64,000 bases of DNA from JAPWJZ01 sp964575605 (lineage in GTDB: Bacteria; Pseudomonadota; Alphaproteobacteria; Micavibrionales; UBA2020): positions 1 to 64,000 of the forward strand of contig CAZNRN010000021.1 of the NCBI GenBank assembly GCA_964575605.1, given 5' to 3'. Under the pieces are notes generated by a model that was not told the origin of the DNA, did no database searches, and saw nothing but the letters and a program-made list of their open reading frames with translations. The translations under genes were made by a program, and so were the position numbers. This document shows, piece after piece, positions 35,745 through 44,955 of the stretch. Each line of letters opens with the position of its first letter. Within the stretch, counting starts at the first letter, position 1.

Positions 35745-36361
35745 TGCCGACCAAGCTGCCCGCCCGCAAAATCAAAGGCGCGATGCCGGTGAACGACAGC
35801 GCCATGCGGCGCTCGAGCTCGCCCGCCTTTGCGACGCAGGACAGGCCGCCGCCCTATCCGCCCGTCAACCAGGCCGCGCGCGATAACGACGTTGAAAAAA
35901 TGGTCGAGCTGCTGGAAAAGGGCGCGAATATCGACCAGCCCGACAATATCGACGGCGCGACGCCGCTGATGAACGCCTGCCGTTACAACCAGCCGGATAC
36001 GGCGCTGGAACTGATCCGCCGCGGCGCGAACGTCGAGCCCGCGGCACGCAGCCACGACAAGCCCATCGCCTGGGCCGCCGTCAACGGCATGGTCGAGGTC
36101 GGCCGCGCGCTGATCTTGAAAGGCTGCGATTTGAACCTCGAGGTCAACGGCCGCAAATCCATCCCCGCATACGCCCGCGACTTCAGCGACCGCCACCCCG
36201 AATTCTACAAAATGGTGGGCGAGGCGATCGAGGAGCGCGACCGTCTCATCGCCGCTGCCGCCGCCGCCGAAGCCGAAAAACGTGCCAAGGCCTTCAGCGA
36301 CGGTGCGACGGTGCTGGAGCAGCCGCTGACGGTGGCGAAGCCGATTACATTGAAGCGCTAG
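35744..36361 (+). CDS. Ankyrin-repeat protein with C-terminal PITLKR tail
   Basis: 205 residues. The ATG at 35744 overlaps the stop of the tandem HAD gene (TGATG), so translation is coupled; the longer open frame upstream is a shadow of that gene. A Pro-rich N-terminus is followed by three ankyrin repeats (VNQAARDNDVEKMVELLEKG, ATPLMNACRYNQPD, IRRGANVEPA, KPIAWAAVNGMVEV), a helical Ala/Glu stretch, and the end PLTVAKPITLKR, a clear copy of the shared tail motif with the protein ending on it. Confidence 0.85.
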   Translation: MPTKLPARKIKGAMPVNDSAMRRSSSPAFATQDRPPPYPPVNQAARDNDVEKMVELLEKGANIDQPDNIDGATPLMNACRYNQPDTALELIRRGANVEPAARSHDKPIAWAAVNGMVEVGRALILKGCDLNLEVNGRKSIPAYARDFSDRHPEFYKMVGEAIEERDRLIAAAAAAEAEKRAKAFSDGATVLEQPLTVAKPITLKR

Positions 36362-36530
36362 GCGCCCAGTCACCCGATAACCTTAATTTACTCACTTGCC
36401 GCCGCCCCTGAAGGGCATGACTAAAGGATTGGAATTACAGCGGATTAGTTCGTGCGTTGGGGTTTTATCATGTATTAAGCAATCAATGGTAAAATTCATC
36501 TAGGTCAAGCAGATGCCGCAGTGTGGTTGA

Positions 36531-38093
36531 ATGGGCAATTCCAAGGATAAGCCGCGCGGGAGCCAGGGGAATAAAAGCCGCTACGTGCAAGAGGGCGGCA
36601 GAGCCGATATATGGGAGGTTCCGCCCGCCGCACAGCAGGCACAGGAAATCGAGTTTTCCGACTGGGTCGACATCAATTCCTTGCTGGTACAGCGGGCGCA
36701 GGCGGATTACCTCAAGCTCGCGGCGCAGGTGCAAGCGCCATATTCGCGCGAACTGCGGGAGATACAGCAAAAAACAACCCGCCAGCTCCAGAACGAACAC
36801 AGCGAATACAACGAGCGGGCGATCTTCCTAGACCCGACGAAGTTTACAATCGGGGTTGCGCTAGGGCTTTCCAAGGATGAAACCGTACGGCGGTTGCTGG
36901 TGGAGCAGAATGCGCAGAAAGGTTCATCCGACCATGTGGTGAGCGGCGCCGCTAAAAATATGGCGATGGATTTCAATGCTAAGGCCGGGCGCACGACGAC
37001 GCAGTTTCCCGTATCCTATTCGATACATAACGACCTCGAGCAATGCGTCGTGGTGCCAGCGGCTGAAGCCGAGCAATTTTTCAGGATCAAGGGCCTGAAT
37101 CCCGAAAAAAACAGGGAATTCACTAACCGCCACGAAGCATGGCATTGCAGGGACGACCGCTATACACACGGCCTTAAGGCGCTGAAAAACGTGCCGGCCT
37201 TCAGCCCTTCCACGGATATTTCAAAGGTCCCGAACGACGCAAAAGTGCGTGAGGCCTATAGCCTGTACCACAAGAAAGAGTGCGTGGCGGATGTCGGCGC
37301 GCTGGGCGACATGATACGCGAGGGCGACGACCCCAAAATGATCGGCGACGTCATCCGCAAACGTAACAACGATGCCTGGGAAGCCCGGCATTTTACCTCG
37401 CCCGTGCTCGAGGGTTTCCGGCGCGAGATCGCTGCGATGGGGGTCGATAAATTTCGCAAGCTTGGCGAGAAACAGGTGCAGGACTTTTATTATGGTGTCG
37501 TTGACCGCTATGCTTTGAGCGCCGACGGCATCGGGCATGTCCAGCAGTTCGAGGCGCTGGGTTCCATACGCCCCGTGAAAGGCGAAGGCAGCTTTTTCAA
37601 AATCCGCAAGCGGATCGACGAGCCCGGTGTCAAAACCGCGATCGACTACAGGGCAGCCCAGAAAACAGCCATGAGGGAAAAAAACGAGGAGGAGATGGAT
37701 TTCAACGTCACTTCCGATTCCTATGCCCGGGCCGCGCCGCCGTCGCCCGCGGAAAAGCGCGCCGCTGCCTTCCTCAAAACCTGGGACGCCGGTAAGACGC
37801 TGGAAGACCGCGCGTTTGGAAACGACAGGAAAATTACCCCGGAATCACTTGTGCGCGCCTATATCGGCCTTGTCGACGAGTGCCAGAAAAAACTCAAGTC
37901 CGATCCTGCCAACGCGCCACGTTATGAAGGGCAGATTGTCAGGCTGAATGAAGCCTTGAAGGAAAAGGTGCAACGCACTGATTACGTCACCGCCAATCTC
38001 GAGCGGGGTGTGAAGTTCGAGGATTTCGACCCACGCAACGCCAAACCGATGGCTGTCACAAATTCTGCCGTGGCTCCGCGCCCGGTTTCATAG
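36531..38093 (+). CDS. Uncharacterised protein with HEXXH motif, putative zinc metallopeptidase
   Basis: 520 residues, mostly hydrophilic and helical, with no signal peptide. Residues 201-205 read HEAWH within TNRHEAWHCRDDRY, a candidate HEXXH zinc site. About 45 residues later KKECVADVGALGDM offers Glu250 and Asp254 in the ExxxD spacing that gluzincin-type peptidases use for the third ligand. The N-terminal 190 residues and the C-terminal 200 (VTSDSYARAAPPSPAEKR onward, ending APRPVS) match nothing I know. The start at 36531 has no strong ribosome site. It follows the ankyrin/HAD operon by 170 bases. Peptidase activity is inference from the motif only. Confidence 0.6.
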   Translation: MGNSKDKPRGSQGNKSRYVQEGGRADIWEVPPAAQQAQEIEFSDWVDINSLLVQRAQADYLKLAAQVQAPYSRELREIQQKTTRQLQNEHSEYNERAIFLDPTKFTIGVALGLSKDETVRRLLVEQNAQKGSSDHVVSGAAKNMAMDFNAKAGRTTTQFPVSYSIHNDLEQCVVVPAAEAEQFFRIKGLNPEKNREFTNRHEAWHCRDDRYTHGLKALKNVPAFSPSTDISKVPNDAKVREAYSLYHKKECVADVGALGDMIREGDDPKMIGDVIRKRNNDAWEARHFTSPVLEGFRREIAAMGVDKFRKLGEKQVQDFYYGVVDRYALSADGIGHVQQFEALGSIRPVKGEGSFFKIRKRIDEPGVKTAIDYRAAQKTAMREKNEEEMDFNVTSDSYARAAPPSPAEKRAAAFLKTWDAGKTLEDRAFGNDRKITPESLVRAYIGLVDECQKKLKSDPANAPRYEGQIVRLNEALKEKVQRTDYVTANLERGVKFEDFDPRNAKPMAVTNSAVAPRPVS

Positions 38094-38177
38094 CGTTAGC
38101 AGCGCAATAAGTTTTGCCAAAAAAAGCCAAGTCGGAAGGGCTTATCAGGCCACAAAAACCTTGAGCGACATGGGCAG

Positions 38178-38852
38178 TTACCTCATGGCCTTGCGGCGGG
38201 CCTTGTCGGCATAAAGCGATTTGTCGGCCTGCTGGTAAACGCCGGCGTAGCCGCTGTCGGCGTCGAGCGGCGAGGAGCCGAGGCTGGCGCCGAAGGGCAG
38301 CAGCTCGCCTTTCCATTCCAATACCAAATTATTCAGCGCGGCGCGCACGGCGTTGACGCGCACGATGGCTTTGTCGGGGTCGGTCGAGGTGAGGAGGAGG
38401 GCGAATTCGTCGCCGCCGAAACGCGCGGCGCCGTCGGCGATGCGGATGGATTTCATCAGGGTTTCGCCGACCAGCTTCAGCGCGGCGTCGCCGGCCTGGT
38501 GGCCATACAAATCGTTCAGGGGCTTGAAACGGTCGAGGTCGATCAGCACCATCAGCGCGCCCGGCGACTGGTGGCGGCGGATGCGGGACAGTTCCTGCTC
38601 GAAAAATTTCTCGAAACCGCGGCGGTTCATCAGCCCGGTCATCGCGTCGGTGGAGGCCATTTCCTCCAGCTCGCGGATGCGCGCTTCGGCGACGGAAAGC
38701 TTCAGTTCGGTATCGGCCAGCCTGCGGTAGGCATCCAGTAGCAGCGCCTGTCCCGCGTCGTTGATATCGAGACGCGACAGCATCGCGGGGTCGGGCGCGG
38801 TGATATGCCCGACCATGTCGGCGAGTTGTTGCAATCGCTGGCTTTTGTTCAT
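38178..38852 (-). CDS. Diguanylate cyclase (GGDEF domain)
   Basis: 224 residues. An N-terminal helical/coiled region of about 65 residues leads into a GGDEF domain with DAMTGLMNRRGFEKFF, the metal-binding LIDLDRFKPLND and the active signature RFGGDEFALLL. An RxxD product-inhibition site (RIAD) lies five residues before GGDEF. It should make cyclic di-GMP and be feedback inhibited; no sensor domain is visible, so dimerisation through the coiled region may control it. pleD at 45438 is a second cyclase in this window. Confidence 0.92.
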   Translation of the reverse strand: MNKSQRLQQLADMVGHITAPDPAMLSRLDINDAGQALLLDAYRRLADTELKLSVAEARIRELEEMASTDAMTGLMNRRGFEKFFEQELSRIRRHQSPGALMVLIDLDRFKPLNDLYGHQAGDAALKLVGETLMKSIRIADGAARFGGDEFALLLTSTDPDKAIVRVNAVRAALNNLVLEWKGELLPFGASLGSSPLDADSGYAGVYQQADKSLYADKARRKAMR

Positions 38853-39025
38853 TGACGCCTTACCCTCAAAACAGTGGCATTATACATAACACAACTACCC
38901 CCTGAAATGAAAGGAAAACTCGTGCAATATCTAGCGCAGCCGGGGGCTGCTACTTAACATATTGAAAAACTTGGTTTGTTTTTAACTATTCGTGGACTAC
39001 ATTAATGGGAGAAGAGGATGACCTC

Positions 39026-39922
39026 GTGGGTGTGAAATCTCTATTGATGCGAACCGTTCCGGCGGCCGTGATCGGCCTTGCCGCGTTAACCTTTGCTGCC
39101 GCTGATTTAATCTATTGCGCGGGAACCGCGCTGGCCGACCCCGTGGTGAAGGTTAAACCGCAGACGGATGTCACCGTCGCGCTGCACAAGGCGCTCTACA
39201 GCTTCAAGATGGTATCGGTGCAGGCGGGTGCCGGCATTTCCGGCATCACCGGCACGATGTATTACGAGCAGGACGACAACTGCGAGGCCTGGACGACCGA
39301 TCACCGCTTCCGCGTCGAATACCAGTACCCCGAGCGCCGACCCGTGGCGAACACCAGCCATTACGTCGCCTTTGAATCGAAAGACCAGGGGCAGTTCTAT
39401 TTCAGCTCCGAACGGCAGGAAAACGGCGAGATGACCGAACAGCTGCGCGGCTCGGTCGACCGCAACGCCGACGGCTCGGCCAAGGCGGATTATTCGCGCC
39501 CCGATGATCTGGCGTACAACCTCCCTAAAGGTTATTTGCTGCCCACGCAGCACACCAACGAACTTATACGTCGCGCGCGCGCAGGCGAGAAGTTTTTTGA
39601 CGCGGTGATTTTCGACGGCACGGATGCCGACGGGCCCGTTGAAATCAACGCCCATATCGGCAAGAAACTGACGCCCGAGGAAATCAAGGCGGTGAGGGGC
39701 GACAAGATCGACGCATCCCTGCTCACCCCCGACGCCTGGCACGTGCGCATGGCCATCTTCCCGCAAAAAGACCAGGACGGCATGACGCCCTCTTACGAGA
39801 TGGACGTCAACATGCACGACAACGGCGTGATCAGCTATTCACTGGTCGATTACAAGAGCTTCAAGGTCGAGCAGAAGCTGGTGGCGCTGGAGAAAATTCC
39901 GGCGAAGGCTTGCAAGAAGTAA
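39026..39922 (+). CDS. eipB: EipB-like (DUF1849) periplasmic envelope-integrity protein
   Basis: About 298 residues. A long hydrophobic signal segment ends ...CAGTALA before DPVVKVKP. The mature part shows DUF1849 features: LYSFKMVSVQAGAGISGITG, CEAWTTDHRFRVEYQYPE, LLPTQHTNELIRRARAGEKFF, AVIFDGTDADGP and a C-terminal cysteine (AKACKK) that could pair with the first. EipB in Brucella is a periplasmic beta-spiral protein needed for envelope integrity. The start is uncertain: the GTG at 39026 has AGAGG eight bases upstream; ATG at 39005 and GTG at 39032 are in the same frame. Confidence 0.82.
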   Translation: MGVKSLLMRTVPAAVIGLAALTFAAADLIYCAGTALADPVVKVKPQTDVTVALHKALYSFKMVSVQAGAGISGITGTMYYEQDDNCEAWTTDHRFRVEYQYPERRPVANTSHYVAFESKDQGQFYFSSERQENGEMTEQLRGSVDRNADGSAKADYSRPDDLAYNLPKGYLLPTQHTNELIRRARAGEKFFDAVIFDGTDADGPVEINAHIGKKLTPEEIKAVRGDKIDASLLTPDAWHVRMAIFPQKDQDGMTPSYEMDVNMHDNGVISYSLVDYKSFKVEQKLVALEKIPAKACKK

Positions 39923-39971
39923 CTCCGCTCGCGAGGATGGCCTTAAAGATTTCATCTTCGGTGACCATACG

Positions 39972-40643
39972 TTATCCCTTTCTGAAATTTCCAATAAGTA
40001 AATATTCATATAATTTAGGGCCGGAAATATTTTTCCCAGAAATATAGCCTCTAACGCCTCTTAACCAAGGCAGCCAGCGATAAATGTTACCTAGGGTGAC
40101 CGGGCTTTCTGTTTTCTCAATTGTTACCGACTTTAGGGCGACACCTGCACCAAAAACCTTAGAGATGTTTTTAGGCCCCACGCTTGTTGCTGTTTTAACA
40201 TCGCTTAAATCTGTAAATGTTATTCCTTGTAAATAAGGGTAAGCGATTGGCTCCGGTTTAGTGCTTTGGTAGAGATTTTTGAAAACAAAGCGTGCCTCTT
40301 GCTCATCGCTAATCATGGAAATTAGCACCCCGCGCTTACCTAAATCGACTACTGCTGCTTCTCCTTTAGTAACATGACGAAAAGTGCCGCCAGCTCCAGG
40401 AAAAACACTGATCTCTCGGTAAATAGATGCCTCTCGAATTGCATTGCCGGTCTTTACACCTTCAGGCGTTTCCACTGTGACGGTGACTTGATAGCGCAGC
40501 CGTTCTGATGGAGACGGAGCACGAGCATAGGCACTTACAGAGAGCATTAAAAATGCAGCAAGCAAAATCAAAAAGGCTGAAATAAGCTTTAATTGCTGAT
40601 TACTCGCGCTCATGAATTGTTTTGTTTTAAGAATCTCAAACAT
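39972..40643 (-). CDS. AT-rich orphan gene, exported or anchored hypothetical protein
   Basis: 223 residues with an N-terminal hydrophobic segment (LKLISAFLILLAAFLMLSVSAYA) that fits a signal peptide or anchor. The rest shows beta-rich sequence (YQVTVTVETPEGVKTGNAIR, AAVVDLGKRGVLISMISDE, IYRWLPWLRGVRGYISG). Base composition is visibly more AT-rich than all surrounding genes and codons differ (many TTA, AAA, ATT), suggesting recent arrival. I do not recognise the family. Confidence 0.65.
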   Translation of the reverse strand: MFEILKTKQFMSASNQQLKLISAFLILLAAFLMLSVSAYARAPSPSERLRYQVTVTVETPEGVKTGNAIREASIYREISVFPGAGGTFRHVTKGEAAVVDLGKRGVLISMISDEQEARFVFKNLYQSTKPEPIAYPYLQGITFTDLSDVKTATSVGPKNISKVFGAGVALKSVTIEKTESPVTLGNIYRWLPWLRGVRGYISGKNISGPKLYEYLLIGNFRKG

Positions 40644-40698
40644 TTTTGCGCCTCACATAAATTTCTGTCGCCATCAGGCTACCTAAATAGCTCAGCGA

Positions 40699-41466
40699 CT
40701 ATTTATCTTTCTTCATCTGCACCGGCCCCGTATCGCGGCGGGAGATCGCGGCTTTCAGCAAATCGATGATCAGCGCGGTGGCTTCTTTCTGCTGCGCGTC
40801 GGCGGGCAGGTCGCCGCCGAGGTCGAGCAGCGCGTCGCGCGCGGCGTCGAAATCGCCGAGGCGGCGGTTGAGCTCGGGGATGAGAAGCCCGACGGTCCAG
40901 TAATAGTCATCCTTGGGCTTCATGTCCTTGAACGCTTTTTTCAGTTCTTCAAGCGCCATGGTGGCGTAGGTTTTGTATTTTCCACTGTCCTGGCAGACGT
41001 CGGCTTCCCAGGTCGCGGGCATCAGTTTCTGCCAGCGCGGTCCCGTGCCGGTGCCCGACAGCCTTTCCTGTTCGGCGAGCAGGAAGAAAGTCGCCTGCTG
41101 CCCCGCGTAGATTTTTTTGTATTCGTCGGTGGCAATCGCCTTGCCGATTTTTTCCAGTTCGTCGTCGCTGTATTTATCCTGCGACACCACCATGCCGTTC
41201 GAGGGGCAGACGGCGAGCGGCGCGGGCAGGCCAAGATACGATACGGGGCGCAGGTCGAGGTAAATGCCAAAGGTGCTGTGCGTGCCCAGCTGCAGCGCCT
41301 TGAATTTCTCGCCGCCGACGGGGCAGGTCATGTCGGCTTCGGTCAGGTGGTAGCCGATGGGCGCATTGCAGTTGAGGAAGTTGTTCGAATAGCTCACGGG
41401 CGCGTCGGCCGCGGCTGCAGGGCTGCTCAAAAGGGCAACTGTCAGGGCTAAAAGGGTTCTGCGCAT
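40699..41466 (-). CDS. Exported hypothetical protein, possibly DUF2225-like
   Basis: 255 residues with a signal peptide (TLLALTVALLSSPAAAA). The mature N-terminus has cysteines in CNAPIGYHLTEADMTCPVGG and VCPSNGMVVSQDKYSDDELEKI, recalling the CPVCG...CP.CG plan of DUF2225 with some zinc cysteines replaced. The C-terminal half is helical and TPR-like (YYWTVGLLIPELNRRLGDFDAARDALLDLG). Normal GC content. Function unknown. Confidence 0.65.
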   Translation of the reverse strand: MRRTLLALTVALLSSPAAAADAPVSYSNNFLNCNAPIGYHLTEADMTCPVGGEKFKALQLGTHSTFGIYLDLRPVSYLGLPAPLAVCPSNGMVVSQDKYSDDELEKIGKAIATDEYKKIYAGQQATFFLLAEQERLSGTGTGPRWQKLMPATWEADVCQDSGKYKTYATMALEELKKAFKDMKPKDDYYWTVGLLIPELNRRLGDFDAARDALLDLGGDLPADAQQKEATALIIDLLKAAISRRDTGPVQMKKDK

Positions 41467-41623
41467 GATAGGGCTCCTGTTTTCAGGGAATCATACCTGA
41501 AAATGGTTGAAAAACCTTGTGCCGGTAGAACGGGAAAAGACCAGGCCCGCGCAATATTATTACTATAAAAACGCTTTATTTTCATTGAAATAACAAAAAA
41601 TAGGTCAGTAGTTCACGAATCTT

Positions 41624-41651
41624 TTGACAAATAGTTAAGAATATGTAAAAT
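41624..41651 (+). promoter_or_regulatory. Candidate sigma70 promoter for lon
   Basis: A perfect TTGACA at 41624 and TAAAAT at 41646 with a 16-base spacer lie about 75 bases upstream of the lon ATG, in the AT-rich 41467-41723 gap. No heat-shock type element was recognised. Confidence 0.6.
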
Positions 41652-41723
41652 TCATACATCATCAGTTACGGATTAACATAATATCTGCGTCAATCGCATC
41701 TTAATCGCGAAGGGAAAAAAATT

Positions 41724-43877
41724 ATGGGTGGTAAAGTACAACTCAATGACCTCAGAACCGGCAGGCCGACAGAAGTAGATGCTGACGAGGTTATGGCCGT
41801 TATCCAGGATGCGGTGTCTGTCCGCGTCCGCGAAAAGGGTAAGCCCGAAACCACGCGCCACATCACGCAGGTGTTCACCTTCAACGGCGAGGCGCTGTTC
41901 TCGTTCGATGCGCCGCAGGCGGTGATCGAGAAGGTCAAGGCCGGCCAGACCGACAAGGGCGCAAACCTTTCCGTCCTGAAAAAAGAAGACCTCGAAGACA
42001 TGATGGGTGCTTTCGGCGGCCGCCCCGCGGCGCCCCAGCCCCCGCCCGATCCCGACACCGAAGCGGGCATCGCGCACGGCATCAAGAACGGCGTGCAGCA
42101 AAAACTCGACAAGCAGCAGCAGATTTACATGCTGCACCAGCAACGCGATGTCATCAACGACAAGCTGAAGGAACTGGGCGAGGAAGGCCAGGAAGAAAAC
42201 GACATCATCGCCAAGGCGGTCAAGGAAGCCGACCTGCCCTTTGAAGTGCGCCTCGACGCCGAGCGCGAACTTGCGCGCCTCAAGAAAATGCCGGCCATGG
42301 GCCCCGAAGCGGGCGTCGCGCGGACCTGGCTGGAACTGCTGGTGGCGCTGCCCTGGAACAAATACCCCGATACCAACAAGGACATCGTCAAGGCCGAGGA
42401 AACGCTGGAACGCGACCACTACGGCATGGACAAGGTCAAGGAACGCATCCTCGACTTCATCGCCGTGATGAACCAGCCCGACGCGACAGGCCAGGGTAAA
42501 ATACTGTGCCTCGTCGGCCCGCCCGGCGTCGGCAAAACCTCGATCGTGAAGTCGATTGCCGAAGCCACCGGCCGCGTGTCCGAACGCATTGCGCTCGGCG
42601 GCGTCAAGGAAGAATCCGAAGTGCGCGGCCACCGCCGCACCTTCATCGGCGCGATGCCCGGCGCCATCATCAAGGCGCTGCGCCGCGCCGGCACGATGAA
42701 CCCGGTCATCAACCTCGACGAAATCGACAAAATGGGCTCGGACGCCCAGCGCGGCGACCCGGCTTCCGCCTTCCTCGAAGTGCTGGACCCCAAGCAGAAC
42801 AACAAGTTCCGCGACCACTACCTCGACGAAACGGTTGACCTCTCGAAAGTGCTGTTCATCTGCACCGCGAACGAGGAAGACCGCATCCCGGGCCCCCTGC
42901 GCGACCGCATGGAAATCGTCCGCCTGCCGGGCTATACCCGCGAGCAGAAGTTCGAGATCGCGACCCGCTACCTGGTCAAGCAGCAGATGAAGGAAACCGG
43001 CCTGAAGCCAAGCCAGTTCGAGATCGCGGACGACGCCCTGAAGTCCATGATCAACGACTACACACGCGAAGCCGGCGTCCGCAACCTCGAGCGCACCATT
43101 GGCACTGTCTGCTCGAAAGCGGTCCGCAAGCTGCAGAAATCGCCCGGCACGAAAATCACCGTGACGGCGGCCGACCTGAAAGACCTGCTCGGCTCCGCGC
43201 GCGCGGCAGAAGACAAGATCCCCGACGAAGATACGGTCGGTATCGTCAACGGCCTCGCCTGGTCGGCGGTCGGCGGCAGCACGCTGCAGATCGAAGCGAT
43301 GACCCGCGCCGGCAAGGATTTCAGGATGACCGTCACGGGCAACCTGAAGGAAGTGATGCGCGAGTCGGCTGAAGTGGCGCATAGCGTCACCCTGTCGCTT
43401 TGCGATAAATTCAACATTGCGTCGAAGGCGAAAGAGTCGGAAATCCACATCCACGCGCTTTCGGGCTCCATCCCGAAAGACGGCCCCTCGGCAGGCGCTG
43501 CGATGACGACGGCCATGTTCTCCGCTGTCTCCGGCATCAAGATCAAGCGCGACGTCGCGATGACGGGCGAGATCTCGCTGAACGGCAAGGTCATGGTCAT
43601 CGGCGGCATCCCCGAGAAACTGGATGGCGCGCTGCGCGACGGCTGCACGACGGTCCTGATCCCCAAGGCGAACCTGCCCGATCTGGAAGACGTCGCAGAA
43701 GAGGTCAAGAGCAAGCTGAAGATCATCCCGGTCTCGACCATCGACGAGGTGCTCGACCTCGCGCTGGTGGAAAAGCCCTCCAAAGCTGTCCTCGGCGGAC
43801 GCGAACCCGCAAACGGCGACGCTGCCCAAAGCGGCGAAACCTTCCGCGCACGACCGCAGGGCATGACGCCTGCGTAA
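41724..43877 (+). CDS. lon: Lon-type ATP-dependent protease with atypical short N-terminus
   Basis: 717 residues. The AAA+ core has Walker A VGPPGVGKTS near residue 265 and NLDEIDKM. The proteolytic domain holds the catalytic serine in PKDGPSAGAAM (near 588) and the lysine 43 residues later in GGIPEKLDGA, the same spacing as in E. coli LonA. The large LonA substrate-binding N-domain is missing: before the coiled-coil region (about residue 120) there are only ~85 residues of unrelated beta-rich sequence (KVQLNDLRTGRPTEVDADEV) and a Pro/Asp linker. E. coli Lon is 784 residues. It should be an active protease with altered substrate choice. Its own promoter lies upstream and a strong terminator follows. 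Confidence 0.88.
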   Translation: MGGKVQLNDLRTGRPTEVDADEVMAVIQDAVSVRVREKGKPETTRHITQVFTFNGEALFSFDAPQAVIEKVKAGQTDKGANLSVLKKEDLEDMMGAFGGRPAAPQPPPDPDTEAGIAHGIKNGVQQKLDKQQQIYMLHQQRDVINDKLKELGEEGQEENDIIAKAVKEADLPFEVRLDAERELARLKKMPAMGPEAGVARTWLELLVALPWNKYPDTNKDIVKAEETLERDHYGMDKVKERILDFIAVMNQPDATGQGKILCLVGPPGVGKTSIVKSIAEATGRVSERIALGGVKEESEVRGHRRTFIGAMPGAIIKALRRAGTMNPVINLDEIDKMGSDAQRGDPASAFLEVLDPKQNNKFRDHYLDETVDLSKVLFICTANEEDRIPGPLRDRMEIVRLPGYTREQKFEIATRYLVKQQMKETGLKPSQFEIADDALKSMINDYTREAGVRNLERTIGTVCSKAVRKLQKSPGTKITVTAADLKDLLGSARAAEDKIPDEDTVGIVNGLAWSAVGGSTLQIEAMTRAGKDFRMTVTGNLKEVMRESAEVAHSVTLSLCDKFNIASKAKESEIHIHALSGSIPKDGPSAGAAMTTAMFSAVSGIKIKRDVAMTGEISLNGKVMVIGGIPEKLDGALRDGCTTVLIPKANLPDLEDVAEEVKSKLKIIPVSTIDEVLDLALVEKPSKAVLGGREPANGDAAQSGETFRARPQGMTPA

Positions 43878-43900
43878 GCTGAGCTAATAACCTGAACACG

Positions 43901-43935
43901 AAGAGGCCGGTTGTGAAAACCGGCCTCTTTCTTTT
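43901..43935 (+). terminator. Rho-independent terminator after lon
   Basis: AAGAGGCCGGTT and AACCGGCCTCTT form a 12-base stem with a short GTGA loop, followed by T-rich sequence. Confidence 0.9.
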
Positions 43936-44026
43936 CGGCGTTGTGCCGGTCGGTCTGTATTTGCTAGGCTCTAGAGGTGAACAAAAATCAATTTACTCCG
44001 ACACATTGATCCCCTTGGAGCGTGAA

Positions 44027-44806
44027 ATGCATTCATTCAAATTGTGTAAATTTCTATCAATACTGGTTGTGGGTATAGTAATCAGCGTATTCGTGCAGTC
44101 ATCAGCATTGGCGCAATCGCCAGCGGGCAAACCTCTCAATGCATGCCCTGATTTTGGCAAATTCGTATGGGGAGAAATCAACGAAGTTTCTTTTATATGG
44201 GGAAATAAATTTCCGCGCACTTATCCCCGGATTTGTGAACAAAATACGGACAATTGTTTCGATTTGCCATCTTCTCTACACAAAGAACAACTGACCAACG
44301 CCTTCGTTGCTGGAATCAGAGACAGGATATTGCCCTATGTGACTCACGATAAGGATTGTCAGGTTCCAGACGTAGTGGTTGAACCGTCTGGAAAATATTT
44401 TTTGAAAACAAAAGGCGCACTTACTGTGGTGGCCAAACTTGAGTTTATTAACCCAAAGTTCCCCCCTGGAAATGTGAAAATAGGTGAAAAAGAAGATTAT
44501 ATAGCGATTCTTTCTTACAAATATTTCCTGCCCAAAACGGACTCCATCTACAAGGATGAGGTTTCAGAAGAAGCAGTATTAGAAGCTATGCCAGCTCGAC
44601 AAAAACTTTATATTACGCTCAGTGAGGATACTGAAAAAATTCAGGAGCGTATAAATAGGTTTATCAGTCTTGTTGGATATGATCAGCAATTGGACTCTGC
44701 TAGACAAATTTGCATTGCGAGCCATGATACTAAAGAATCCTTGGTGCGTCCGCAGGTGAACATGATTAAGCGGCCTGCGTTAAAAATAGGCGATCCTAAG
44801 TTTTGA
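44027..44806 (+). CDS. AT-rich orphan gene encoding an exported protein
   Basis: 259 residues from the ATG at 44027, which has GGAG eight bases upstream; the open frame begins earlier but runs through the lon terminator. A signal peptide (LSILVVGIVISVFVQSSALA) is followed by a cysteine-containing mature protein (LNACPDFGKFVWGEI, ICEQNTDNCFDLP, KDCQVPDVVV, ARQICIASHD), so disulfides are likely. Base composition is markedly AT-rich against its GC-rich neighbours lon and divK, as for the gene at 39972. It is flanked by terminators on both sides, an isolated unit. Family not recognised. Confidence 0.7.
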   Translation: MHSFKLCKFLSILVVGIVISVFVQSSALAQSPAGKPLNACPDFGKFVWGEINEVSFIWGNKFPRTYPRICEQNTDNCFDLPSSLHKEQLTNAFVAGIRDRILPYVTHDKDCQVPDVVVEPSGKYFLKTKGALTVVAKLEFINPKFPPGNVKIGEKEDYIAILSYKYFLPKTDSIYKDEVSEEAVLEAMPARQKLYITLSEDTEKIQERINRFISLVGYDQQLDSARQICIASHDTKESLVRPQVNMIKRPALKIGDPKF

Positions 44807-44825
44807 CCTGCTGGCGAGTAAGAAT

Positions 44826-44855
44826 AGAGAGGCCGGCTACATTCTGGCCTCTTTG
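44826..44855 (+). terminator. Rho-independent terminator after the AT-rich orphan
   Basis: AGAGAGGCC and GGCCTCTTT form a stem around a GGCTACATTCT loop, with a short T run. The stem sequence is close to that of the lon terminator at 43901. Confidence 0.75.
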
Positions 44856-44955
44856 TGGGCTATTTCAACGCACCCACTTGGTCGTTGTTTGTTAACCAGT
44901 CGTGGCCTATATTTACTAGGCTCACCGGACTATGCGTCTACAGCAGGAATTGAAT

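Noticed and set aside
41673..43829. 718-codon minus-strand frame opposite lon
   Set aside because: Antisense to an unmistakable Lon protease; typical of high-GC third-position bias.
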